A stretch of 35,460 nt of DNA from Succinatimonas sp. CAG:777. GTDB taxonomy: Bacteria > Pseudomonadota > Gammaproteobacteria > Enterobacterales > Succinivibrionaceae. The notes below the pieces were generated by a model. That model saw only the letters and a list, made by a program, of their open reading frames with translations, was not told where the DNA came from and did not search any database. The DNA is taken from the NCBI GenBank assembly GCA_000431835.1, contig HF987939.1, forward strand, positions 1 to 35,460. Direction: 5' to 3'. Made by a program: the position numbers and the translations under genes. Of this stretch, positions 17,166 through 25,665 are shown one piece after another; position 1 is the first letter of the stretch; each line of letters starts with the position of its first letter.

Positions 17166-19075
17166 TATTGCATTCTCATTTCTGATTGTACTTTTTCAAA
17201 AGATTTAGCAAATGAGCCATGAGCTCTTAAAGAGCCTGGCAGAATTGCAGCTCTTGAAACAGCTTCTTTTGCGGTTAAAAAATCCCCCATGACTAAAACA
17301 TGCCATGGAGCACCGTTACGCACGGTGGTATAAATCCAGTATCTTCCCTCTACATAGTCAGCTGCCTGTAATAAAGGAGCTTTATTACGTCCTGCTAATA
17401 CCTGTAAGGTATAGTGACGAGGATTCTTATTTAAGAGTTCATCATGTGAGCCAGGAACTGGTGAGCTTCTAGGACGGGCTCGTGGTGAACTTCTTTTAGC
17501 TGTGTTTTTAGTAGCACTAGCCTTTTTTGTATCAGCCTTTGCAGTTTCTTTCTTTGCCTTATTGTCAGATTTTTCTTCTTTTTGAGGATTGTCCTTTAAA
17601 GCTAAAGCATCAGCTTTCTTTTTAAGCTCAGCCTCTTGTAGAGCCTTTTGCTCTAAAGCTTTCTTCTGAGCCTCTAGAGCTTTTTGGTTATCAGCATCTT
17701 CTTTTGCGATTTGATCTTTAAAAAGAACATTATCCTCACGGCTTAAAGTCTCTACTTCTTTTGAGTTACTCTCTACTTTTGAATTAGTCTCTTCATTTGT
17801 AGATGAGTGGGTTACAGATGACCTTTCATCACCCACAGCAGCATCAGATGCCTTATTGGCATCGGTTTTTACAGATCCTGCCAATCCTTGCCTGGGATTG
17901 CCTGATTTGTCATCAGCCTCTTTCTTTTCAATCTCATCTAAAGCATTACCATCTAAGGTTACAGATTTCTTAGGCTGTGCATTGTTAGTTTCAGCTTCAA
18001 TACCGCCGTTTACATCTGGCAGTAAACCGCCATCATCATGTACTGCGTTTGCCTCATCTCCTTTTGGTCCTTTTGCATTGATGTCACTTACGGCACCTGC
18101 TGATACAGAAAGAGGATCATCAGCTGTAGTTGAGCTGTTAACATCAGCCCCCTGTTGAGCACTCTTTTGTACTTTATCCACAAGCTGAACACTGTCTGGC
18201 TTGTGCTCTGAAGCTTTACCAAAGATACTATCAACAATGTTTGATCCTAAAAATACAGGTACAAGACAAGCTAAAACAATGACAATGCAAATAATTGAAA
18301 TAAAAATAGCAGCAGAGCTGTGCTTTTTCTTAGAATTTTTTGCATTTGGTTTTACGTCAAGTGATACCTGTGGCTGTGATGACTTGTCATCGTTTACTTG
18401 AATAGGATCATTCATAAGTGTCTCCGTTAATTTAATAACTCTGCTGATGTTACCTTCGCATGATGCTAAAGCATGAGGTAATTTTGGCAGAATTGCTTTA
18501 TAAACCTTGTCTAATCTTGCAAATACAAACATCTGTTCGCATAAAGCGCCAGCTTCATCGATTGTAATTGCAGGAATGTTGATCTCTGTTATAGAGATCC
18601 TGTCATTATTCTTTTCAGCAATTTTAGTTTGCACCCATAATGGATGACCTGTAACTAAAAAAGAGAATCTGTTTTTTCCAAGATTATGCTCATACAGGGA
18701 AATCAGCTCATCAAAGAATGAACTAATTGCACTGTCAGCATCATCGACAATCACTAAAAAGCGCTGTCTTACTGGAATTGAGAGTTTTGAAAAGCTCTGA
18801 TAAAGAGGTTCTGTATCATCCCACTTTTCATTAGGAGCAATCTGCTGCAAAAACAGCTGACGCAACTGCTCTTGGGTCATTTCATCCTGACAAGGGATGA
18901 ATACTGGTAAAAGCTTACTCTCAAGTTCATTTACAACTTGCTCGCATAGGCTAGTTCTACCTGAGCCAGAATCACCTGAAAGCATGACAAAGTTCTCTCC
19001 ATATAAAAACTTGTCATGAATTGCTTTAGCACAATCTAGAAGCGACTTAGGTACAGAAAAACCTTGATGATGCAT
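17165..19075 (-). CDS. damX: DamX-like division protein with SPOR domain
   Basis: Inner-membrane septal-ring protein. The 636 residues show an N-terminal AAA/ExeA-like ATPase (Walker A MLSGDSGSGRTSL, about residues 33-45; Walker B LVIVDDADS, about 108), a single TM near 258-280 (IFISIICIVIVLACLVPVFL), a very long Ala/Lys/Ser/Asp-rich linker, and a C-terminal SPOR domain (554-636, HYTLQVLAGRNK...RYWIYTTVRNGAPWHVLV) that binds denuded glycan at the septum. It is about 200 residues longer than E. coli DamX (428), mostly in the linker. It starts one base after the aroB stop. Identity rests on domain order and operon position. Confidence 0.88.
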   Translation of the reverse strand: MHHQGFSVPKSLLDCAKAIHDKFLYGENFVMLSGDSGSGRTSLCEQVVNELESKLLPVFIPCQDEMTQEQLRQLFLQQIAPNEKWDDTEPLYQSFSKLSIPVRQRFLVIVDDADSAISSFFDELISLYEHNLGKNRFSFLVTGHPLWVQTKIAEKNNDRISITEINIPAITIDEAGALCEQMFVFARLDKVYKAILPKLPHALASCEGNISRVIKLTETLMNDPIQVNDDKSSQPQVSLDVKPNAKNSKKKHSSAAIFISIICIVIVLACLVPVFLGSNIVDSIFGKASEHKPDSVQLVDKVQKSAQQGADVNSSTTADDPLSVSAGAVSDINAKGPKGDEANAVHDDGGLLPDVNGGIEAETNNAQPKKSVTLDGNALDEIEKKEADDKSGNPRQGLAGSVKTDANKASDAAVGDERSSVTHSSTNEETNSKVESNSKEVETLSREDNVLFKDQIAKEDADNQKALEAQKKALEQKALQEAELKKKADALALKDNPQKEEKSDNKAKKETAKADTKKASATKNTAKRSSPRARPRSSPVPGSHDELLNKNPRHYTLQVLAGRNKAPLLQAADYVEGRYWIYTTVRNGAPWHVLVMGDFLTAKEAVSRAAILPGSLRAHGSFAKSFEKVQSEMRMQ

Positions 19076-19076
19076 A

Positions 19077-20162
19077 CTAGGCTTTCATCCTGCTAATTAA
19101 AGATCTAACCTCATCGTCAGATACATCAGAGAAGATCTTAACCTCTCCGATGCGAACTGGCAGTACATAGCGAATTACACCATGACGAACCTTCTTGTCA
19201 TGACGCATATGCTCAATAAAATCATTACCCGTCATTCTCTCAGGAATTACGGTTGGCAATTTTGCACTCTGACACAACTCTAACATCTTATCAAAGTCAT
19301 CTTTTGAGATTAACTTTCTGTCTAAGGCCAGAGCTGATGCTATTACCATACCTAAACCGACAGCTTCACCGTGTAACCAGGTACCAAAGCCTAAATATGC
19401 TTCAATAGCATGGCCGAAGGTATGACCATAATTTAAAATAGCACGTAAGCCATGCTCCTTTTCATCCTGTGACACTACTGAAGCTTTAATTTCACAGCAG
19501 CGTTTTACAATATGAGATAAGGTGTCTAAATCATAGCTGAAGACTTTTGAAACATGATCTTTTAAGAAATTAAAGAACTTGTAATCATAAATGATGCCTG
19601 TCTTTACTACCTCACCTAAACCTGCGGTTAACTCGCGCTCAGGTAAGGTTTTTAGGCAATCTAAATCAGCAATTACAGCTTTTGGCTGATAGAAAGCTCC
19701 AATCATGTTCTTACCTAATGGATGATTAATAGCTGTCTTGCCACCTACTGATGAATCAACCATAGCAAGTAAGGTTGTAGGGATCTGCACAAATGGAATG
19801 CCCCTTTGATAAGCAGACGCTGCAAAGCCAGCCATATCGCCGACAACACCGCCTCCTAGAGCAATCACAGCACCATCACGACCAAAATCTTTTTCCATAA
19901 GAGCAGTTAAAATCTGCCACCATGAATCTACAGTCTTATATGCTTCACCGTCTTTTAAGACACACTCACTTACGTTAAAGTCGTGCTCTTCTAGCTGAGT
20001 TTTTAGCTCATCAAAATACAGTGGACCTACAGTGGTATTAGTAACCACCATTACATCAGTTACCTTAGGTAGAGCTTCTCTGATTAGATCACCATAATTT
20101 AAGTCGGTACCAATATAAATTGGATATGATCTTGTGCCTAAACCTACTGTTATAGTTTCCAT
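19077..20162 (-). CDS. aroB: 3-dehydroquinate synthase
   Basis: Second shikimate-pathway enzyme; it cyclises DAHP to 3-dehydroquinate using NAD and a divalent metal. The 361 residues match the family length. Motifs are the NAD site ALGGGVVGDMAGFAAS, QIPTTLLAMVDSSVGGKTAIN, the metal-binding Glu in GLGEVVKTGI, and metal His residues in LNYGHTFGHAIE and WLHGEAVGLGM. It overlaps aroK by 13 bp and is followed by damX after one base, forming a coupled operon. Confidence 0.97.
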   Translation of the reverse strand: METITVGLGTRSYPIYIGTDLNYGDLIREALPKVTDVMVVTNTTVGPLYFDELKTQLEEHDFNVSECVLKDGEAYKTVDSWWQILTALMEKDFGRDGAVIALGGGVVGDMAGFAASAYQRGIPFVQIPTTLLAMVDSSVGGKTAINHPLGKNMIGAFYQPKAVIADLDCLKTLPERELTAGLGEVVKTGIIYDYKFFNFLKDHVSKVFSYDLDTLSHIVKRCCEIKASVVSQDEKEHGLRAILNYGHTFGHAIEAYLGFGTWLHGEAVGLGMVIASALALDRKLISKDDFDKMLELCQSAKLPTVIPERMTGNDFIEHMRHDKKVRHGVIRYVLPVRIGEVKIFSDVSDDEVRSLISRMKA

Positions 20163-20683
20163 GAGAATTCCTTTAGTTTCGCTTTAATCTGTTCTACGCA
20201 GTCATGCACATTGTTGTGACTTGAGTCCACAATAAAGTCGCATGCCTCACGATAAAGAGGATCTCTTATTTTAAAAATATCTTCTAATCTCTTGCGTCTG
20301 TCATCGACTGCAATCATTGGACGGTTATTATCTTTTAAAGTTCTTAAATATTGAGAATCCACATCAGCCATCAGGTAAACTACAAGACCATTTGCTTTTA
20401 AGAGCTTGCGGTTTTCCTCACGTCCAATCACACCACCGCCTGTGGCAATAATAGCGTCTACTTTAAGACAGTGTTTTAAAACCTCAGTTTCTATATTTCT
20501 AAATTCAATTTCACCGTCATCTTCAAAAATTGCAGGAATACACTTGCCTGCATATTTTACGATTTCCTCATCTATATCAAGAAAAGGCCTTTCGGTTACT
20601 AAAGCTAGTGATTTACCAATACTGCTCTTTCCTGATCCCATAGGACCAACAAGAAAAAGTCTATCTTTACATTCTAAGGTCAT
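20150..20683 (-). CDS. aroK: Shikimate kinase
   Basis: Phosphorylates shikimate at the 3-hydroxyl using ATP. The 177-residue P-loop kinase has Walker A GPMGSGKSSIGKSLA (about residues 13-27), the shikimate-binding FLDIDEEI and FRNIETEVL (Arg near 63), IATGGGVIG, and the lid Arg in NNRPMI. It is the first gene of aroK-aroB-damX-rpe-gph and divergent from mrcA, the same arrangement as in many gammaproteobacteria. The ATG is at 20681-20683. Confidence 0.96.
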   Translation of the reverse strand: MTLECKDRLFLVGPMGSGKSSIGKSLALVTERPFLDIDEEIVKYAGKCIPAIFEDDGEIEFRNIETEVLKHCLKVDAIIATGGGVIGREENRKLLKANGLVVYLMADVDSQYLRTLKDNNRPMIAVDDRRKRLEDIFKIRDPLYREACDFIVDSSHNNVHDCVEQIKAKLKEFSWKL

Positions 20684-20908
20684 CTGCTGTCCGTGTTTTT
20701 AGTTTATTTGAATGAATTTTAACTCATTTTTTCATTTAGCTGTACATTAGTGAACAGTTTTTAGTGATGATTTGTGCTAAATCTAAACTACGCCACAATA
20801 CCATTGATAAAGCACATAAAATCAGACTTTTCTAAAACAGCTCATTTACAGCCATTTAGCCTAAATTTTGATAAAATGAGCCATCAGTTTTTTGAATTGA
20901 GGCTTTTT

Positions 20909-23386
20909 GTGCTTTTTAAATACGTTAAATTTGCCTTCTGGACAGTACTGTTCGGTGTAGGCGTTTCAGGTGTAGCAGGGGCGGCTCTGTATTATCAGAC
21001 CTTAGGTGATCTTCCGGATGTTGAACAGTTAAAGGAAGTTACATTTGAAACCCCTATGAAGATCTACTCTGCTGACAACAAACTTATTGGTGAGTTTGGT
21101 GAGAGTAAGAGAATTCCTGTTGCCTTAGACAAGATCCCATTAAAGATGAGACAGGCTTTCTTGGCAATTGAGGATACACGTTTTTATGATCACAGCGGTA
21201 TCGATCCTATTGGTATCGTCCGTGCTGCTATCGTAGCTGCAACCTCAGCTTCTGCTAAGCAGGGTGCTAGTACCATTACTCAGCAGGTTGCAAGAAACTT
21301 CTTTTTAACCAGAGAAAAGACCTTAAAAAGAAAAATTAAGGAAGTTTTCATCTCTTTGAGAATTGAGCAGGTTTTAACTAAAGACGAAATCTTTGAATTA
21401 TATTTAAATAAGATTGCTCTAGGTCACCGCTCTTATGGAGTAGCCGCAGCTGCTCAAACCTATTATGGTAAAAATTTAGATGAATTAACTTTAGGTCAGA
21501 TGGCTACTATTGCAGGTCTTCCAAAAGCTCCATCATCATTAAACCCTATTTCAAATCCAGAAAGATCAAGAGATCGTCGTCATCTTGTATTAGACAGAAT
21601 GTATTCTTTAGGTTACATCACTAAAGAAGAATACGAAAAAGCTGATGCAGAGCCTTATAAGGCAGAATTCCATGCAAGTAAACTTGAAGCTTATGCTCCA
21701 TATGTAGCAGAAAAAGCAAGACAGTTAGCTTTAGACAGATTTGGTCCTTCAGCTTATACAGACGGAATTGAAATTTACACTACTGTTTTAGCTAAAGACC
21801 AAGAAGCAGCTCACGAGGCTGTATTTAGAGCTGTTAATGACTATGACAAACGCCATGGTTATAGAGGTTCTAAAGAGAACATCAATGATTTAAAAGCTAA
21901 AGATGACAAGTTTGATTTAGATAAGTACCTTTATTCAAAAGATATCTATCACTATATCTTCCCTGCTGTGGTTACCTCTTTAGATGATAAGGCTGGACTT
22001 CTGCAGGCTTATGGCAGAAAAGGTCAGGACATTACCATCAGTTATCAGAACTTAAAATGGGCATCTCCTTTTATCAATGATAAAAGACAGGGTCCTACTC
22101 CTAAAAAAGTCTCTGATGTAGCAAAAGTAGGAGATCTTATCTTCTACAGCCTCAATGATAAAAATGAAGCTGAGTTAGCTCAGGTACCAGAGGTTGAAGC
22201 TTCAATTGTAGCTTTAAATCAGTACAACGGTGCTATTGTAGCTATGGTCGGTGGTTATGATTTTGCAAAGAGTAAGTTTGATAGAACCACTCAGTCAACA
22301 CGTCAGACTGGTTCTAACTTCAAGCCTTTCTTATATTCAGCAGCTGTAGCTAAAGGCATTAACATCAACTCAATATTCCAGGATGAGCCTATCAGAACCT
22401 GGGATCCAGGTTCACGTACCTGGTGGGAACCTAAGAACTCACCTAACCGTTATGATGGGCCAATGTCTTTACGTGAAGGTCTGGCTCGTTCAAAGAACGT
22501 AGTTTCAATCAGACTTATCCGTCAGATTGGTGTACACAACGTAGTAGAGCATGTTGAAAAGTTTGGTCTTAATGTTCCTCGTTCGCAGCAGGTTGAAGCT
22601 ATGGCTTTAGGCTCTGTTGAAGTAACTCCACTTGATCTGGTTACAGGTTATGCAACCTTTGCAAACGGTGGTTATAAGATTGAACCATACCTTGTATCAA
22701 AGATTGTTAAAAACGGTGGCATTGTTTATCAGTACAATCCAAAGATAGCTGATCCTACAGCTCCTGATATTGTGAAGAACGGTATCGCTCTTGAATATGA
22801 GGATGGCACTACTGTTCCAGACAATATGGCAACACAGGTCCTATCCCACAAGAATGCTTATATCGTAGCTGATATGATGAGATCAGTAATCTACGGTGGT
22901 GAAGGTTTATCTGGTCCTTACTGGGGTACAGGTTCAAGAGCTTCAGCTACTACTGGCAGAACTGATCTGCACGGCAAGACCGGTACTACCAACAATGTCC
23001 ATGATGCCTGGTTCTCAGGCTTTAACGGCAATGTAGTTGCTACCTCATGGATGGGCTTTGATACAGATCGCGACTTAGGTTGGTCAAGAACTCAAGGTCC
23101 TGAAGGCGGTGCTTATTCAGCTCTTCCTATTTGGGCAAGATTTATAAAAATTACAGAAGAAGGAAAGCCAGCAGCTCCTCTACCTATCCCTGAAGGTTTA
23201 GGTAAGTGTACTAATGCAGGTATTACTGATTGGTGTATCTCAGGCGGTACTTCAATCTCTGAGACCGGAGTTGAAGAGCCTGTAGATGAGGATGGAGAAG
23301 GTACAACTACAGATAACAACTCTGAAGACAGTTCAAGCCAGACTGAGGTTGATACTTCAAACATCAGTTCAGACAATATCTTCTAA
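20909..23386 (+). CDS. mrcA: Penicillin-binding protein 1A (bifunctional peptidoglycan synthase)
   Basis: Class A PBP that polymerises glycan strands and cross-links peptides in the periplasm. TM near the N-terminus (VKFAFWTVLFGVGVSGVAGA). The GT51 glycosyltransferase shows IEDTRFYDHSGIDP (catalytic Glu), ASTITQQVARNFFL and RKIKEVFISLRIEQ. The transpeptidase shows GSNFKPF (SxxK Ser), RSKN (SxN) and GKTGTTN (KTG). I choose GTG at 20909 because GAGG lies 6 nt upstream (825 residues). An ATG at 20876 or 20774 would add 11 or 45 residues, the extra part being unlike PBP1a. The C-terminus is an acidic Ser/Thr/Asp tail. Divergent from aroK, as in E. coli. Confidence 0.95.
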   Translation: MLFKYVKFAFWTVLFGVGVSGVAGAALYYQTLGDLPDVEQLKEVTFETPMKIYSADNKLIGEFGESKRIPVALDKIPLKMRQAFLAIEDTRFYDHSGIDPIGIVRAAIVAATSASAKQGASTITQQVARNFFLTREKTLKRKIKEVFISLRIEQVLTKDEIFELYLNKIALGHRSYGVAAAAQTYYGKNLDELTLGQMATIAGLPKAPSSLNPISNPERSRDRRHLVLDRMYSLGYITKEEYEKADAEPYKAEFHASKLEAYAPYVAEKARQLALDRFGPSAYTDGIEIYTTVLAKDQEAAHEAVFRAVNDYDKRHGYRGSKENINDLKAKDDKFDLDKYLYSKDIYHYIFPAVVTSLDDKAGLLQAYGRKGQDITISYQNLKWASPFINDKRQGPTPKKVSDVAKVGDLIFYSLNDKNEAELAQVPEVEASIVALNQYNGAIVAMVGGYDFAKSKFDRTTQSTRQTGSNFKPFLYSAAVAKGININSIFQDEPIRTWDPGSRTWWEPKNSPNRYDGPMSLREGLARSKNVVSIRLIRQIGVHNVVEHVEKFGLNVPRSQQVEAMALGSVEVTPLDLVTGYATFANGGYKIEPYLVSKIVKNGGIVYQYNPKIADPTAPDIVKNGIALEYEDGTTVPDNMATQVLSHKNAYIVADMMRSVIYGGEGLSGPYWGTGSRASATTGRTDLHGKTGTTNNVHDAWFSGFNGNVVATSWMGFDTDRDLGWSRTQGPEGGAYSALPIWARFIKITEEGKPAAPLPIPEGLGKCTNAGITDWCISGGTSISETGVEEPVDEDGEGTTTDNNSEDSSSQTEVDTSNISSDNIF

Positions 23387-23416
23387 TAGGTACATTCTCT
23401 TTTTAAAGATATCTTG

Positions 23417-23447
23417 AAAAGCACATCTTAAGATGTGCTTTTATTTT
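23417..23447 (+). terminator. Terminator after mrcA
   Basis: Perfect palindrome AAAAGCACATCTT/AAGATGTGCTTTT (23417-23442), then ATTTTG, about 30 nt after the mrcA stop. Confidence 0.88.
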
Positions 23448-23501
23448 GAGAACAGAAAAAGCTCATGAAAATAGCAATGTAAAATAATCAACACCTGCTG
23501 T

Positions 23502-23790
23502 TACTAGATAACAGCTTTCTCAATAATACACTGATGTGTTTTAGTGTCTTTTGAGTAGTTAATACCTACTAGTAGGACTTCACCTTTATAGTCTTTAAAA
23601 AACTGTAGGTAATTCTTCTACTTAATCTGAGTAATAGCAGATTGAGCTGACATATCGAACTTTAGCTCTATTAAAAGTGCTGGTTTGTTTGCACTTTGTT
23701 CTGGAAGATACACTAAATCAGCATAGCCTTTTCCTGAAGGTAATTCTCGCACTACGTTAATGGACCTGTCATTGGTACCATATTACTCTT
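23502..23790 (-). pseudogene. C-terminal remnant of an AAA-ATPase-like/PD-(D/E)XK protein
   Basis: On the minus strand an interrupted frame reads NVVRELPSGKGYADLVYLPE, then ALLIELKFDMSAQSAITQIK, a stop (TAG, probably from GAG), then KNYLQFFKDYKGEVLLVGIN and ending HQCIIEKAVI. This is the characteristic end of the DUF1703-type PD-(D/E)XK nuclease-like domain that closes the predicted AAA-ATPase family; the active-site GYADLV and ELK residues are still visible. Everything upstream of about 23790 is missing, with a TAA in frame just before. It is a 5'-truncated, nonsense-mutated relic of the family seen at 1-414. Confidence 0.8.
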
Positions 23791-24070
23791 AATCTTCTGA
23801 GCTTTTGCTCATATGAGTGTGCAAAAATCTAACGGTCTTACTAAAGCTGAGAATATGATTTCAGATATCACTTCTATGATCTTATTCTTAATTCATGGAG
23901 ATGTACTTTTCCCTTTAGCAATTGGAGCAGCTATTGATAACATTGCAGGAAATTATTTTGGTGCTAAGTTCTTTGAAAAGAAAGGCGCTTTTGCGACCCG
24001 TCCTATTATGATTGTGGTCATAAGCTTGTTTATTCTAAAGGTAGGCTATGATGTAATCACAGGTCAGTAA
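23770..24070 (+). pseudogene. C-terminal remnant of a TauE/SafE (TSUP) permease
   Basis: The readable 85-residue frame from ATG 23813 begins MSVQKSNGLTKAENMISDIT and continues with two hydrophobic segments containing FPLAIGAAIDNIAGNYFGAK and ending RPIMIVVISLFILKVGYDVI. This matches the last third of the TauE/SafE (DUF81) membrane permease family, normally about 240-270 residues. Upstream in the same frame GPVIGTILLLIF is followed by TGA (about 23798). The 5' part is lost where it abuts the opposing AAA-ATPase-like relic. I call it a pseudogene; translation of the short membrane fragment cannot be excluded. Confidence 0.75.
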
Positions 24071-24097
24071 AAGAATTAAACTTCTTTAGATCTTCTT

Positions 24098-24140
24098 AAA
24101 AAGAGGGCTGTAACTCATTGAATTATACAGCCCTCTTTTA
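24098..24140. terminator. Bidirectional terminator between TSUP remnant and MFS gene
   Basis: Long stem AAAAGAGGGCTGTA/TACAGCCCTCTTTT with arms at about 24098-24112 and 24126-24139, flanked by A and T runs on both sides. It lies 18 nt past the MFS stop on the minus strand and 27 nt past the TSUP remnant on the plus strand. Confidence 0.85.
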
Positions 24141-24157
24141 TTGTCTCATGCTTAAAT

Positions 24158-25330
24158 TTAGCTACGCTTTGCCTGCTTTAAGATCTTGAAACTTACTAAA
24201 GCTACTACAAACACTGCTATGCCTAAAAGCTCAAATGATCTCTCTAAAGATGAGAGCTTTGAAACATAACCAATGATCACTGGTCCTAATAAGATACCTG
24301 AATAGCCCAATGAGTTAATAAGTGAGATTGCTGATTGAACCTTTATACCTGGAACTGAGCCTGCAAATGACACTAATTGAGGCACAATATTACCAGCACC
24401 AAGACCGATGATAGTAAAGCCAATCATCATACCAACATAATGCTCAACTGAGGCTGTAATAAAGAAGCCTGTTGCCACCATGATGGCACCTAAAACAACG
24501 GTTCTTCTGCGACCAAATGCTGTTACAAGCTTATTACCGGAATATCTAGCTACAGTCATAGTTACAGCAAAGAAAGTATAGAAATAACCTGCAACCTCTG
24601 GTGTGATACCTCTGTTTTGTGTTGCAAAAACAGTAGTCCAACTTAAAAGCGCACCTTCTGAACCATACATAATAAAGCACAAACAGCCTAAAACTAGGAT
24701 CACAGGTGGCACTCTATGGTGTTTAGTATTAGTAGTTGTTTGAGCTGCCTTTACATGTTCAGCGTTAAAAGATTTGATATCAGAGAACAGGGCTCTACAA
24801 CCGATTAAGGTTACGCCTGTCATGATCAAAAAGATTAAGAAAGAGCTCAAATGAATGCCTAAACCTATGGTTAACAGTAAAGACATAATCATAGAGCCTA
24901 CAATCGTACCTAAAGAATAACCACCATGGAAACCAGACATTAAAGGTCGTTTAAAGATACTCTCGACTACAACTGCATTTACATTTGAAGCTACGTCAAT
25001 TGCAATTAAACTTGCGCCAAAGATAGCTAAAATCAAACATAACAGCCATTCATGGTTTGCAAAAGAAATTCCAATTAAAGATAAACCTAAAACTATACAA
25101 CCTGTAATCGCTACAAGTCTAGGACCAAACTTTGAAATAAGAAGGCCTACTGTAGGTAGAGCACATAAAGAGCCAATACCCATAGATAACAGTAATCGAC
25201 CAAACTGCGCATCATCTAGGTTCATGCCCATTTTCACAAATGGAACCATAGGTGCCCAAGCAGCCTCAATTGCGCCTAAAACACCAAAGGATAACTGATT
25301 TGATATTAAAAGCTTACGATTCTGATCCAT
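24158..25330 (-). CDS. MFS transporter, YbjJ-like
   Basis: A 390-residue inner-membrane protein with about 12 hydrophobic segments. The N-terminus MDQNRKLLISNQLSFGVLGA is followed by AAWAPMVPFVKMGMNLDDAQ and FGRLLLSMGIGSLCALPTVG, the pattern of the YbjJ-type major facilitator group. A central cytoplasmic loop (about residues 185-205, HVKAAQTTTNTKHHR) separates the two six-helix halves. Substrate cannot be predicted. It has AAGGAAAT just before the ATG (25328-25330) and its own terminator; it is not in an obvious operon. Confidence 0.85.
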   Translation of the reverse strand: MDQNRKLLISNQLSFGVLGAIEAAWAPMVPFVKMGMNLDDAQFGRLLLSMGIGSLCALPTVGLLISKFGPRLVAITGCIVLGLSLIGISFANHEWLLCLILAIFGASLIAIDVASNVNAVVVESIFKRPLMSGFHGGYSLGTIVGSMIMSLLLTIGLGIHLSSFLIFLIMTGVTLIGCRALFSDIKSFNAEHVKAAQTTTNTKHHRVPPVILVLGCLCFIMYGSEGALLSWTTVFATQNRGITPEVAGYFYTFFAVTMTVARYSGNKLVTAFGRRRTVVLGAIMVATGFFITASVEHYVGMMIGFTIIGLGAGNIVPQLVSFAGSVPGIKVQSAISLINSLGYSGILLGPVIIGYVSKLSSLERSFELLGIAVFVVALVSFKILKQAKRS

Positions 25331-25665
25331 ATAATTTCCTTAAACCTAAAGGTTAGAGAACCGACTTTTAAACTATGTTAATCAAAGATAGGAAAATTCT
25401 CTGCCCTGATTAACTTCCTATTTTTCGTGATTATAAGATAAGTTTTTTTGATTGTATTACACTGATTTTATACACAAAATTAAACTAAATCATGCATGTT
25501 CAACGTTTACAAAGCGTCCATTATACAGAATTGTACACAAATAGAGATATACTTCAAAAATTATAAAAAATTTAGGCAGGATAAAAAGAGAATTTCAAAA
25601 ATTTAAAAGGCCGTAGCCCTCAAAGAGCTACGACCTTCACAGAATTTAAATTATTTAAGTGATGA
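25331..25665. other. Intergenic region between the MFS gene and groEL
   Basis: 335 AT-rich bases. The right end carries the groEL terminator (25606-25637); the left end presumably carries the promoter of the MFS gene. Nothing else is recognised. Confidence 0.5.
25606..25637 (-). terminator. Terminator after groEL
   Basis: Minus-strand stem AAGGTCGTAGCTC/GGGCTACGGCCTT (G-U pairs allowed) with a 5-nt loop, followed by TTAAATTTTTG, about 30 nt after the groEL stop. Confidence 0.85.

Noticed and set aside
20866..20882. GATAAAATGAGCC near the mrcA start, similar to the 32-bp-phased motif
   Set aside because: Single copy, inside the possible mrcA 5' coding region, no 32-bp phasing; chance match to an AT-rich motif.
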